64,000 bases of DNA from Plantago ovata (Eukaryota > Streptophyta > Magnoliopsida > Lamiales > Plantaginaceae), in the NCBI GenBank assembly GCA_028274465.1, contig CM051455.1:109552261-109616260 (forward strand). The letters are read 5' to 3'. Both the position numbers and the translations under genes were made by a program. Under the pieces are notes generated by a model. It made no database searches, had not been told where the DNA came from, and was given only the letters and a program-made list of their open reading frames with translations. This document shows, piece by piece, positions 13,086 through 24,834 of the stretch; the stretch's first letter is position 1; each line of letters opens with the position of its first letter.

Positions 13086-15347
13086 ATGCCGCATCCACGT
13101 TCTGCAGGAACACCGCTTGCTGATTCAATTGCTGAGATCAACAGAGTCTACCACCAAGGAAGGCGACTACTTGAAAGGCGCGCACTAGAGGAAATAGAGG
13201 AAACCGATTTCTCTGAATCTCTACTTAGTCTCTTCAAGGAAATCGACGGAATGGCCGAAGCTAGACCACTGAAGGCATGGGTTCAACCCACCAAGGATCG
13301 TATGAGGGGACCGGCGATTGTTCTTTCGCCTGCAACCCGAGATCTGGAGATGAAGAACCACGTATTCCAACAACTTCCGAGGTTCTATGGCTTATCAAGG
13401 GAAGATGTGATGGGGTACTTGCACGATATCGATGATTTCGTCAACCAACTCCCACGACCCGGAGCTGACATAACAACGGATGAGTTGAGGATGAAGGTTT
13501 TTGCTATGGAACTTGGCGACAGAGCCAAGTCATGGCTGAGTTCTCTTCCAGCAGGCTCGCTGGACACTTGGGAAAAGGTTTTTTCAGCTTTCATGGAGAA
13601 ATACTTCCCTCACACCTTGACTACCGCGCTAAAGGCGCATATCACTAGATTCAAACAGGACTATGATGAGAACATCTACACCGCGTTCGAGAGGTTCCAA
13701 GATCTCACGAACAAGTGCCCTCACCATGGTTTTGAACTTTCCGACCTAGTCCAGCACTTCTACAATGGACTAACCTTCGAGAACCAACAAGTGGTGGATT
13801 TCCAATGCCGAGGCAATATTTGGGAGGAAACCGCAGAAGCCGTCTGGGCGGTTTTCGAAAGTCTTGCTAAGGGTTCGCAGTTCAAGGACCCAAGAGCAAT
13901 GGTTAGGAGACGTGGACCTGAAGCTCCACCGACTCAAGAAGCCCCTATGTATAGGGGGAATGGGGATCAATTCGAGTGCTTTACCAACGAATTGAAGCAA
14001 GTCCTCAAGAGTGCCACCGGAAAAACTGTTTCGAACGAAGTTTGCCGAATATGCAAGAACTATGGGCATGGGGCTCATATGTGTAGATCGAAGCTGGCAT
14101 ACGATGATGGCAACTGGGCTCGAGGAGGCGAAGAAGAAGCCTTTGCTACGGAGTTTGGCACTCAAGAAGTTAGCTACGGACAAGACGGTAGGAATCCTCG
14201 AGGTGGATTTTGGAGAAGAGGATACCATAACAATCAAGGATATGCACCGGCTAACCAAACTTATGGACCTAACCAAGACCGTAGTAGGGTAAACTATGGT
14301 AATGACCACTGCGAAAACCCCGCTCCGAAAGAGCCACCGAAGTCGAAGTCGGCTCAACTGATGGAGAACTTGCAGAAGATGGTTGATCACACACAGAGTT
14401 TTCTCAAACGTTACGAAGAAGATTCCGAGAAGACTAGGGCAAGGCTTGATAAGTTGGAAGAGAGCACTAGGCTTGCCCATCAAAAAATGCAAGAGTTGAT
14501 AGACCGAGGAGCAAGTAGGGAACAAGGCAAACTGCCTAGCAGCACTGTAAAGTCGAATGCCATCACATTGGATGGTGATGTACCTGACGAAATCACTATC
14601 AGAAAGGTTGTTAGGAGCGAGTGTTGCATGAAGAAAGAACTGCTACAGGCTGAGGAAGAAAAGAAGGACCTTGGTTCTGACGCGAGTGATGAGGAGCAAG
14701 AGGATCCCGAACCACTCCCTAAAAGTTTCGATGTCAAGGTAGGGATTGGTGAGCTTGAAGATGTCCGTGCCACACCAGACACGGGATCCTACTCAAACAT
14801 AATTCCTTCGAATGTGTTTGAAAAGAGCAACCTTGGAAAACTATCTGAGCAAAGGGCTATTGTGCAACTGGCAGATGGATCCTTTATGAGACCCGAGGGC
14901 GTTGTGAAAAATGTGTTGGTCAAGATTGGTGAAGCATCCATATACACCAATTTCGTAGTTATGCCGGCATCTGCACCTGGGACGGGGGATGTCATACTCT
15001 TAGGGCAAACATTCTTGACTAAACTACGCTCAGTGATGGATATCTACAAAAGAACTTGCACCATCGAAGTGGATGGCAAGCAACACGTGTTGAAAGCCAT
15101 ACCTGATCCACCTGATCCGCCTGAAATTACTACTCACTACTGTGGTCTTGCAGCCTATATTCTTTCTTATTCACAAGTTCGTGGCATGGAAAGGAGATCA
15201 ATGAAGGGGAAGCATAGTACCCGCAAAAAGAAGAGAGAGGCGCAGATAGGAGTCGAGTCAAAGACTTTAAACAATGACGCTATCCGGGAGGCAACCCGGA
15301 ATTTTTACCGCTTTCTTTACTGCTTTTCTGCATGCATTCATTCTTGA
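13086..15347 (+). CDS. Athila-1 gag-protease polyprotein
   Basis: An open frame of 753 codons. The N-terminal half is a plant retrotransposon gag (motifs PRFYGLSREDVMGYL near residue 100 and FMEKYFPHTLTTALKA near 170). A CCHC zinc knuckle, CRICKNYGHGAHMC, lies near residue 320 and would bind RNA in the virus-like particle. A charged, probably coiled-coil stretch follows at about 425-475. A retropepsin-like aspartic protease with catalytic DTG in ATPDTGSYSN lies near residue 565. The frame then ends without reverse transcriptase or integrase. The start chosen is the ATG 150 bases after the primer site, at the conserved MPHPRSAGTP N-terminus, which Athila-3 shares. Homologues are the Athila-3 frame (46311-48826) and the Athila-2 fragment (41381-42589). 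The frame looks whole over gag and protease; the extreme C-terminus beyond the protease is probably not functional coding. Confidence 0.88.
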   Translation: MPHPRSAGTPLADSIAEINRVYHQGRRLLERRALEEIEETDFSESLLSLFKEIDGMAEARPLKAWVQPTKDRMRGPAIVLSPATRDLEMKNHVFQQLPRFYGLSREDVMGYLHDIDDFVNQLPRPGADITTDELRMKVFAMELGDRAKSWLSSLPAGSLDTWEKVFSAFMEKYFPHTLTTALKAHITRFKQDYDENIYTAFERFQDLTNKCPHHGFELSDLVQHFYNGLTFENQQVVDFQCRGNIWEETAEAVWAVFESLAKGSQFKDPRAMVRRRGPEAPPTQEAPMYRGNGDQFECFTNELKQVLKSATGKTVSNEVCRICKNYGHGAHMCRSKLAYDDGNWARGGEEEAFATEFGTQEVSYGQDGRNPRGGFWRRGYHNNQGYAPANQTYGPNQDRSRVNYGNDHCENPAPKEPPKSKSAQLMENLQKMVDHTQSFLKRYEEDSEKTRARLDKLEESTRLAHQKMQELIDRGASREQGKLPSSTVKSNAITLDGDVPDEITIRKVVRSECCMKKELLQAEEEKKDLGSDASDEEQEDPEPLPKSFDVKVGIGELEDVRATPDTGSYSNIIPSNVFEKSNLGKLSEQRAIVQLADGSFMRPEGVVKNVLVKIGEASIYTNFVVMPASAPGTGDVILLGQTFLTKLRSVMDIYKRTCTIEVDGKQHVLKAIPDPPDPPEITTHYCGLAAYILSYSQVRGMERRSMKGKHSTRKKKREAQIGVESKTLNNDAIREATRNFYRFLYCFSACIHS
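15283..15300 (+). other. Conserved stem-loop at the end of gag-protease
   Basis: TCCGGG, loop AGGCAA, CCCGGA: a perfect 6-bp stem. The same hairpin, with the same preceding ACTTTAAACAATG context, lies at 48871-48886 in Athila-3 just after its gag-protease stop. I recall similar GGGAGGCAACCC motifs after gag in other plant Athila-like elements. Its role (RNA packaging, translation end, 3' processing) is unknown. Confidence 0.6.
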
Positions 15348-18300
15348 ACTATTTGCTTCTCGTATGCGAATTTGTTCATGTCTGTGTCGTATATGCTTAT
15401 GTTTGAGTGAGATTTTTCGAGTGGTTTTTTGATAATATTGGTTTCGGGGATTAAAACTGCATTTTCTGACAACGGGAACCGTCTCCCCGCATTGGGTAGC
15501 ACGGGGCGAACCGCCCCATGTCGGGGGCGAACCGCCCCGCACGTGGGACGAACCGCCCCACGGTCCCAGAACTTCAAAAATGCGGATTTCTTCCCCAAAA
15601 CCTCATTTTCTTCATTCTTCTTCATTCATCCTCCCAAAAAACCTGAAAAACGTGATTTCATCTTCAAATCTTCATAACTTCTTCATTTCTTGACCAAATT
15701 GAGTGTTCTTTAGCTTAATTCGAAGCCTATTACATGATCTATCATCCCATCCGACCAGATTTCATCCTTATGCGTTATATTTTCAGATCTGAGGTATCAT
15801 CCTTAGAACCCTAATTTTCGAATTTGGGGGTTTTCTAATTTGAGCTTCAATTATGCTTATTTGATGCATGGGTATGTTGTTTGTATGATTAGACATGTTA
15901 TTTACTATCAATTGCATGCTCAATTTTGCTTGGATTGTTGATTTGGGTATTTTGCTACTAGATGATATATCTTGTTCTGCAATATGTCTTTATCTTTGAT
16001 TTCTTGCATATGATTGTGTTTATTGATGTAATGTTGGTGCATTTGACAATAGAATGCTTAATAGTTGAGTATGAGGATTTATGTTGGTAGAATTTTTTCG
16101 CTGCTATGGTATGTATTGAGCCTTGTTATCAAGGATATTAGTTGTCTAGTAAGAGCATGATGTGATGTATTGCATGTAGTAGTTACATTGGTATGTTGCC
16201 TGATGAAGAAGCTACGCTAGACATTACGGTTTGGGGAGTTCGATTGTTGATTTTATCTCTTGAGTGTTTCGCTTTTACACTAGTATGTATTTGAGTCAGT
16301 TTTGTGGCATACGAGGTGCTAACCGCTGTTTGTAGGTACCATACCAAGGGAAAGGAGCATTCCCGTATGATTGTTGTGAAGAACCAGGTCAAGGAAGGTA
16401 ACCTCGCTAGATGTACGTTCGAGCCAAGGGGTTTTGCAACAACGTCGTGGATTATCCAAGAGGAGGAGCTAGAGTACACCTGGAGTAAGGACTCCTATGC
16501 CTATTCATGCACCACCGAAGGGACAGAAACCATTATTACGTCATCACTCCATCACGAGGACTGCAGAGTTCGAGTGAACAGGAGGGAACCGGGACATTCT
16601 CGCCGCGACGGATTCAATCTTGAGTTCGTAGTTGCTAGAAGATTCCGAAGCGCTAGCTTGGTTCCAAAACATAATGACATGGGTGCTCAGCACCTTGTTG
16701 GGGTGCCCCTTGCCTGGCTCTAAAGTGAGCATCATATAGACATCGGTCGGATCCACCGTAGAGAATGTGGTCGAAATTGGAGAAAAAGGTAGAAGACTTC
16801 TGAGTATCCGAGCAGCTTACTGAAACCTTCTCGTGGTGTGAAACGTTGGAGGGGGAGGTCCTGATACCACTGCCCTTTCCCCTTCAACAGTTCACATCCT
16901 ATTGGAGGGCTACAGGATGGAGGATTCCATAACAGCGGCGGCTGATCTTCAGAATTCTACCTGCCACTACAATTCTACTAGTGAGGATGTGCGTGACAGT
17001 GGTGACAATGAAGGCCATACGTGCAATGATGATACTAACTGAGGAGTTATTCCTATACGGCCCATAATTGAAACTACCGCGCCTGCCTGAAGACCTGATG
17101 ACACCCTATAAACCTCCCAGAGGAGGCCCAATAAATCACAAGCAGCATACTCAATCGACCGAGGCCAAACCATGGGGTAACATCTAGTATCACATCTTAT
17201 TTCCTCATTTTCTTACTGCTAGGGACTAGCGTTAATTTCATGAGGGGGGATGGAATTTAAGTGATCTAGTATTGTTAGTTTGGAGCTTGACATTGGCAGG
17301 TTGAATATAGTACCTCGCATGTTTTATCCGTCTGCATTTGCATTTGCACGTTTACTGCTTTCTTAGATTTTTTAGGTTGCATTCACTGCATTCATCCTAG
17401 GATAGTTTTGCATGTTTTATATGGAGTTTGTTGCCGAATTTTTGAACTTTTATATTGGGTAGATCAACTAACCATGCCATTAATCGTATGCTTCATCTCT
17501 ATGAATTTGTTTGAGGTTTCTCTCGCTTGGCTTGTCTCATTTATGTATTGCACTTAGTTGAGCTTGGTAGTCTCGACATCACTTAGTGGTGTTTTCTCTA
17601 CTGCGGTTCACGAAGGCCTTTATAATAGGATGATGCATGTTAGGGTCTTATGGTTGTTTCCCGAGTAATTATGTACCTAAGAGGCAACAAGTCTTCACCA
17701 TGCTTTGAGATTGCTAAATGCCTAGGAAGGAGGTAGTGTGAGGTTGTGTGATTCTTTGTTTATAACCTATTCTTCCGAATAGGTTTGGGGAGGGGGTTAC
17801 ACCATCATAGACTTGTTTCTGTTTTCCATTTTCGTATCATGAGTTTATTTTCCTTTTTTCGTAAATTTTGTACTCCAACCTATTCTTTCGAATAGGTTTG
17901 GGGAAGTCGTGAGAGTCATTTTGTTTCTCTTTTTGTTGTGCTACTGTTGGCTAGAAAAAAAAATCGAAAAAAAAAGAACGAAAAATTTCCAGAAAAAAAA
18001 GAGAGAAAAAGAAAAAAAGAATCTGGAAAGGAAAAAAAAGAAAAAAAAGAAAAGACCCCGAAAAATCAAAGAAGGGTCCAAAAAAAAAGAAAGCCAAATA
18101 GCAGTTTAGCAAAGTGTTGAGTCTTTTCCATTTTTGTAATGTTCGTAATCGTGTTTTTATCTTTTTTGTCTTGAGTGTCATCTGTTCTAGACCACCCTCG
18201 TCCTGCCATTCAGGAAGTGGTGAATAGCTTAAGACTTTACTTGAGAGATGGGTAGAATAGGGGAGTGTTATCTTTTATAGGGAACCCTCCTTCGTTTGAT

Positions 18301-18674
18301 GAGAGCCAGTACTGGTTCGGCCTGTTTTGAGGAAAAGTCTTAACATGGTGGAACAGCAGTAAGTCCTCAGTTTCATAGGCACGGGGCAACCATTCGTATC
18401 TTAGCATGCTTCATTACGTCGTCACTGACTAGGTCCAGGTAGAGAATGTTACGAGAGACTATCTTGTCTTGACATAAGGGCTTATGTGGATGTGTATAAG
18501 TCAATCGAGGTATTCTTCAACCTATTTTCATGCTTTGATTTATATGTTTTTGTTCATATGTTATTTGGTAGATTCAGTAGAGTAGTTCATTTTATTTGGC
18601 ATGAAACTCCATTTTGTGTCTTGCATGTTTTTTGTATTAGAGTCTAGCTTAGTTGCTTGAGGACAAGTAAAGGT
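15348..18674 (+). other. Athila-1 non-coding 3' region
   Basis: About 3.3 kb with no convincing coding sequence. It opens with three GC-rich hairpin motifs (15499-15560) and a T-rich leader. A splice-acceptor-like TTTGTAG stands at the point (about 16335) where Athila-3 has its second gene. The 139-codon frame at 16304-16723 has no recognisable domain and does not match the Athila-3 gene. Two identical 9-bp-stem hairpins lie at 17764-17785 and 17877-17898, followed by a purine-only low-complexity stretch at about 17955-18100. The block around 17150 matches the last bases of the window, which belong to Athila-3, so the two elements share this region. Confidence 0.7.
17764..17898 (+). repeat. 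Twin hairpins, each followed by a polypurine-like tract
   Basis: AACCTATTC, a four-base loop, then GAATAGGTT at 17764-17785 and again at 17877-17898. Each is followed at once by TGGGGAG or TGGGGAAG. The same TTTGGGGAG stands as the polypurine tract next to the 3' LTR at 18679. Confidence 0.75.
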
Positions 18675-18678
18675 TCGG

Positions 18679-18689
18679 TTTGGGGAGTT
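18679..18689 (+). other. Polypurine tract of Athila-1
   Basis: TTTGGGGAGTT immediately precedes the TGATGAA start of the 3' LTR, the expected position for the plus-strand primer of reverse transcription. Confidence 0.7.
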
Positions 18690-19945
18690 TGATGAATTTG
18701 TATTTTACACTTTCATTCGAGTCTTTTTCACCTATTTTAGCTATCCTCTATGTTAATTTAGTTATATTTTAGTACATTTTATAAGAATAGTGTCACGTTT
18801 CCCTTTAGATTTTATTTTACAGGTTTTGGTTGAAATTCGAGGATTTCCGGGCAATTATATTGAAGTTGACAAGGAATTGGTGTTCCAGAAGCCTATTTGG
18901 AGTATCTGAAGGTTTCCGGATAGGATTTGAAGTCTAGGGGCCGAATCTGGAGGTTAGAAGGCTACTAGAAGTCAGAAACTGAGTCCGAAAAGGGGAAGAA
19001 ATCCAAAAACGCGTCGAAAACGCAGAATTCCGTGAGAAAAAGTCTGGGGCGAACCGCCGCAACCTGGGGCGAACCGCCACGTAGTTTTTCGGGGCCTATA
19101 TATAGTGCTCAGTTTTTCTCCGAAAATCATATCTTTCCAGACCTACTTTCTCACCTCTCTCTATAGTTTTAGGTAGGAACTTCCCGGGGCCTGTCCTGGG
19201 AGTTCTGTAGCTTAGGGGATACTTTTTCATAGCGGATTGGAGCTCGTAGGATCGCAATTCTTCGGAGATTGACAACCTTCGGTAACTTGTATCTTACAGT
19301 TTAATCTACTTATTTTATATATCTTTCCATATGTTTTCTTCTATGATTTATGTTGATTGCATGCCTATTATGAGTAGCTAAACTTATCGTTGGTGGTAGT
19401 ATGTGAATTCTTAGCGAAGGGAAGTTAATCATGCTAATGGCTATATCGCGCATTATACTCAGTGTCATTGCTTTATTTCGTTGATTAGTTGTAACCAAAA
19501 TTCTCGTATGTTGTATTAATTATTATGCACAATTGGACACTTGTCGACCATTAGACCAATTATCTTCGTAGTGTTGAATAATTACGGAACACATTAGGAC
19601 AATCGTGATTGACTTGTCAGACCAATTATCTTCGTAGTGCTTAATATTTGCAACAGGACACTAGATTGATTCAAAGATCTCTATGCAAGACCGAGGAATT
19701 TATGCAAGATTATCGACCCGTTATGTTAAGAAGTACCATACTATCACCAATCTCCATTATCTGCTAGAAACCCCTATTGCTATCTGTCTGCTGTTTTATA
19801 TTCTCTTGTTAAATAGATAAAGCTAGTTATAGTCCTGAGAGAACGACACTCGAGTCATTCTACTGCTACACTACGGTTTTCGTTGTAGTTGTGGATTGCC
19901 TTTGGCTAAATAACAAATTTATTCGCTTGAATTCGGAGCACGACA
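18690..19945 (+). repeat. Athila-1 3' LTR
   Basis: Aligns with 11647-12916 over nearly its full length with about 2% difference by eye, including the GC motif pair (about 19050-19082) and TATATATA at 19097. It passes directly into satellite on the right. Confidence 0.9.
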
Positions 19946-22900
19946 TAGAAAGTGAATGCATGAATCAATGGACAACTAATCTAGTTTGTAAGGGTAATGG
20001 AAAGGTTAGTTTAAGCTATAGTACTTGTAGTTAGTTCTCTCCTATGTTTGAGGAAAGGGATATCATAATGGAACACTCTAAATAGCAATCTAACTAATCT
20101 AGTGATCTAGAAGTTGATCTAGTAGTTGTTTTATACATACAACTCATTCTTCACATGGCATTGTATCTTTCATCTACATAAAGCAATAGAAAGTGGATGA
20201 ATGAATCATCTAGTTAGTAAGCACAATAGATAGGTAAGCTTCAATGGACTCTTTAACTTGCTCACTAAGGAAGCAAGGGAACTTCTTATTTGATTGTGTA
20301 TATAACTCTAGTACTTGTAGTTAGTTCTCTCCTATGTTTGCGGAAAGGGATATCATAACTGAACACTCTATATAGCAATCTAACTAATCTAGTGATCTAG
20401 TTGTTGTTCTATATAAAGGGAAGACATACAACTTATTCTTTACGTGGGATTGTATCTTTCATCTACCTAATGCAATAGAAAGTGAATGAAAGAACCAATA
20501 GACAACTAATCTAGTTTGTAAGGGTAATGGAAAGGTTAGTTTCAGCTATAGTACTTGTTGTTAGTTCTCTCCTATGTTTGAGGAAAGGGATATCATAATG
20601 GAACACTCTAAATAGCAATCTAACTAATCTAGTGATCTAGTAGTTGTTCTATACATACAACTCATTCTTCACATGGCATTGTATCTTTCATCTACGTAAA
20701 GCAATAGAAAGTGGATGAATAAATCATCTAGTTAGTAAGCACAATAGATAGGTTAGTTTCAATGGACTCTTTAACTTGCTCACTAAGGAAGCAAGGGAAC
20801 TTCTTATTTGATTGTATATATAACTCTAGTGCTTGTAGTTAGTTCTCTCCTATGTTTGCGGAAAGGGATATCATAACGGAACACTCTATATTGCAATCTA
20901 ACTAATCTAGTGATCTAGTTGTTGTTCTATATAAAGGGAAGACATACAACTCATTCTTTACACGGGATTGTATCTTTCATCTACCTAAAGCAATAGAAAG
21001 TGAATGAATGAATCAATAGACAACTAATCTAGTTTGTAAGGGTAATGGAAAGGTTAGTTTCAGCTATAGTACTTGTAGTTGGTTCTCTCCTATGTTTGAG
21101 GAAAGGGATATCATAATGGAACACTCTAAATAGCAATTTAACTAATCTAGTGATCTAGTAGTTGTTCTATACATACAACTCATTCTTCACATGGCATTGT
21201 ATCTTTTATCTACATAAAGCAATATAAAGTTGATGAATGAATCATATAGTTTGTAAGCACAATAGATAGGTTAGATTCAATGGACTCTTTAACTTGCTCA
21301 CTAAGGAAGCATGGGAAGTTCTTATTTGATTGTATATATAACTCTAGTACTTGTAGTTAGTTCTCTCCTATGTTTGCGGAAAGGGATATCATAACGGAAC
21401 ACTCTATATAGCAATCTAACTAATCTAGTGATCTAGTTGTTGTTCTACATAAAGGGAAGACATACAACTTATTCTTTACATGGGATTGTATCTTTCATCT
21501 ACCTAATGCAATAGAAAGTGAATGAATGAATCAATAGACAACTAATCTAGTTTGTAAGGCTAATCGAAAGGTTAGTTTCAGCTATAGTACTTGTAGTTAG
21601 TTCTCTCCTATGTTTGCGGAAAGGGATATCATAATTGAACACTCTAAATAGCAATCTAACTAATCTAGTGATCAAGTAGTTGTTCTATACATACAACTCA
21701 TTCTTTACATGGGATTGTATCTTTCATCTACCTAAAGCCATAGAAAGTGAATGCATGAATCAATAGACAACTAATCTAGTTTGTAAGGGTAATGGAAAGG
21801 TTAGTTTCAGCTATAGTACTTGTACTTAGTTCTCTCCTATGTTTGAGGAAAGGGATATCATAATGGAACACTCTAAATAGCAATCTAAGTAATCTAGTGA
21901 TCTAGCAGTTGATCTAGTAGTTGTCTTATACATACAACTCATTCTTCACATGGCATTGTATCTTTCATCTACATAAAGCAATAGAAAGTGGATGAATGAA
22001 TCATCTAGTTAGTAAGCACAATAGATAGGTTAGCTTCAATGGACTCTTTAACTTGCTCACTAAGGAAGCAAGGGAACTTCTTATTTGATTGTGTATATAA
22101 CTCTAGTACTTGTAGTTAGTTCTCTCCTATGTTTGCGGAAAGGGATATCATAACGGAACACTCTATATAGCAATCTAACTTATCAAGTGATCTAGTTCAT
22201 GTTCTATATAAAGGGAAGACATACAACTCATTCTTTACATGGGATTGTATCTTTCATCTACGTAATGCAATAGAAAGTGAATGAATGAATCAATAGACAA
22301 CTAATCTAGTTTGTAAGGGTAATGGAAAGGTTAGTTTCAGCTATAGTACTTGTAGTTAGTTCTCTCCTATGTTTGAGGAAAGGGATATCATAATGGAACA
22401 CTCTAAATAGCAATCTAACTAATCTAGTGATCTAGTAGTTGTTCTATACATACAACTCATTCTTCACATGGCATTGTATCTTTCATCTACGTAAAGCAAT
22501 AGAAAGTGGATGAATGAATCATCTAGTTAGTAAGCACAATAGATAGGTTAGTTTCAATGGACTCTTTAACTTGCTCACTAAGGAAGCAAGGGAACTTCTT
22601 ATTTGATTGTGTATATAACTCTAGTACTTGTAGTTAGTTCTCTCCTATGTTTGCGGAAAGGGATATCATAACTGAACACTCTATATAGCAATCTAACTAA
22701 TCTAGTGATCTAGTTGTTGTTCTATATAAAGGGAAGACATACAACTTATTCTTTACGTGGGATTGTATCTTTCATCTACCTAATGCAATAGAAAGTGAAT
22801 GAAAGAACCAATAGACAACTAATCTAGTTTGTAAGGGTAATGGAAAGGTTAGTTTCAGCTATAGTACTTGTTGTTAGTTCTCTCCTATGTTTGAGGAAAG

Positions 22901-23332
22901 GGATATCATAATGGAACACTCTAAATAGCAATCCAACTAATCTATTGATCTTGTAGTTGTTCTATACATACAACACATTCTTCACATGGCATTGTATCTT
23001 TCGTCTACATAAATCAATAGAAAGTGGATGACTGAATCATCTAGCTAGTAAGCACAATAGATAGGTTAGCTTCAATGGACTCTTTAACTTGCTCACTAAG
23101 GAAGCAAGGGAACTTCTTATTTGATTGTGAATATAACTCTAGTACTTGTAGTTAGTTCTCTCCTATGTTTGCGGAAAGGGATATCATAACGGAACACTCT
23201 ATATAGCAATCTAACTAATCTATTGATCTAGTTGTTGTTCTATATAAAGGGAAGACATACAACTTATTCTTTACATGGGATTGTATCTTTCATCTACCTA
23301 ATGCAATAGAAAGTGAATGAATGAATCAATAG
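19946..23332. repeat. AT-rich satellite array, right block
   Basis: Same family as 1-11646, with unit starts at 19985, 20515, 21033, 21551, 21780, 22310 and 22828. The 530-bp block with the short internal duplication and the lone 229-bp A unit are present. The variants GAAAGAACCAATAG and CTTGTTGTTAG occur twice, 2,313 bp apart, suggesting a different higher-order period from the left block. Copies are more diverged from each other than in the left array. The block ends where Tat-A begins. Confidence 0.95.
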
Positions 23333-24089
23333 TGTTGAAGGGTAATTCGTGTTTCTTTCTAAGTTCGCAATGAGTCGCTAGTCTAAGTCATTATAGTTCT
23401 TCTTCTTGTAGTGTTCCTCTAGGATAGGGAATGAGCCTTCTTGTAGCTTCCTCGTACCTGAGATAGACTAGAAGGGGGGGGGGGTTAGTGTCTCTTGCCC
23501 GGTCTGTAAGGTATCAGACCGGAGAGGCGACTTTACGAGTAGGGAGTTGTGAGGCTTCCCTAGTATGAGTAGTGAAAGTGGTGCTCGGGTAGTGTTATTA
23601 ATGCTTACTGTTGAGGAGTAAATGAGGCCTTTATATACTTGAGACCCTTCAGCTTCCGGTCGCGTAGGATCACGCCACGTGTACGGCTAGGATTGAGGCC
23701 TTCCTCGGCCCAGGCCCATTAAGGAGGTCCGTGGGCCTTGGCCCAAGAGAGCAACCATGGCTGGTCGCTCTGGGGTCCTCGTGCCTTCCTTGTGCGTGGA
23801 TGATGCGAGTAGTGTCCTGCTCAGTTTCTGTCAAGGAGCGTTACCTTGACGTAAGGTCTCCTCGAGCCCGAGAGATGCTCCTCGAGCCCACTGGCAGCTT
23901 TGTCCTTGTGAGGAGCTTATTTTGAGGGTTGTCCTCCCAGTGATGGTCGGACCCTATGTTGGTCGATCCACACCTTAGTGACATACTTGGGTGTGGTCGT
24001 GCCCCTTGGGGGACGGCCTATGATGCTTTGTCGCGCTCTTAGACCGCTCCAGTTCGTACATGCGGACTGGACATATTTCAACCCTAACA
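23333..24089 (-). repeat. Tat-A 3' LTR
   Basis: 757 bp. In the element's sense it begins TGTTAGGGTTGAAATATG and ends CCCTTCAACA. A reversed TATA-like TTTATATA lies at 23630-23637. Homologous LTRs are at 40627-41380, 52960-53709 and 60191-60945. Confidence 0.92.
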
Positions 24090-24340
24090 TATGTCCCCCT
24101 AGTTTCCAAGTACCTTTGTAGAAGATAGTTGAGGAACTATGTTGAAGTAGAGGTCGAGCAGAGCCTCGACTAGTAGTGGGCGAAAAAAGATTTCCGTATT
24201 CGCACCTTGGTATTTTTCCCTCCTCCTATCTCTCCCTCCCCCCCCCTTTTTATAGGGTGCGAGCAGACGTTGCTCGGACCGTATGAAAAGAGGTATTTTT
24301 GCTGGGAAAAGATCGGATCCGGGTAAGTATTCCTTGGTGG

Positions 24341-24472
24341 AATGGAATGACTTCCTGCCGCTTTTTGCTTGCAAAGTATCTCGCGGAGAGATACTTGTGT
24401 AAAAGGAATGGAATGACTTCCTGCCGCTTTTTGCTTGCAAAGTATCTCGCGGAGAGATACTTGTGTAAAAGG
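24341..24472 (+). repeat. Two tandem 66-bp units upstream of the antisense gene
   Basis: The unit starting AATGGAATGACTTCCTGCCG is present twice with a 66-bp period. Each unit contains an inverted repeat, AAGTATCTC then GAGATACTT around a short GCGGA loop. The right arm has the same pair at about 40256-40390, so the duplication predates the split of the two copies. Confidence 0.85.
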
Positions 24473-24826
24473 TCAAAGGAAGCTCGAGGAGAGTAGCTTC
24501 ATGAGCGGATCCTCGATCCACTGCCACGTGGCCATCGATTTTCCGTGGTTCTGACATTTCTTTCAATGTTGTCTCGAGGAGGACAGATTATGGTCGTCGA
24601 TCTGTCTCTGTGTGTCTCGAGTAGGGTCGTGCTCGCGCCGCGAGTTGATTGCCGTGGTTAGGTAATTCGGTCCGGATCCGAGAGCGTGTTCGAGCCAGAG
24701 CGGGAGCGTGGAGGGTATAACCGGTAATTCGCCAGGCGGCCGTAATCTGGACCGTTGATCTTGGACACGTGGTCGGTCCGGATGGCGCGAGGACATGCGT
24801 CGTTTCGTATCCCCGAGATACCCTTC

Positions 24827-24834
24827 TATAAATA
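24827..24834 (+). promoter_or_regulatory. TATA box of the antisense gene, left arm
   Basis: TATAAATA in a GC-rich setting, about 0.9 kb before the antisense start codon and on the gene's own strand. The right-arm counterpart is at 39892-39899 (reverse). A strong splice donor GTAAGT at 25048 and an acceptor ending CCCACCTTTAG at 25706, one base before the ATG, suggest a 659-bp leader intron. Confidence 0.6.

Larger units (their letters stand above)
11647..19945 (+). mobile_element. Athila-1: Athila-type Ty3/gypsy element, non-autonomous
   Basis: LTR element inserted in the satellite. Parts in order: 5' LTR, tRNA-Asp primer site, gag-protease frame, long non-coding 3' region, polypurine tract, 3' LTR. 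No reverse transcriptase, RNase H or integrase was found, so it would need these from another element. LTR ends are TGATGAA and TTCATCA. The two LTRs differ at roughly 2% of sites by eye. With a rate of 1.3e-8 per site per year (a rice value) that is about one million years, as an order of magnitude only. The left flank is satellite ending CTAAG; the right end meets satellite in a different phase and no matching 5-bp duplication is seen, so the right border looks rearranged. Confidence 0.9.

Noticed and set aside
17909-18120. Lysine-rich small reading frames
   Set aside because: They are translations of a purine-only low-complexity tract.
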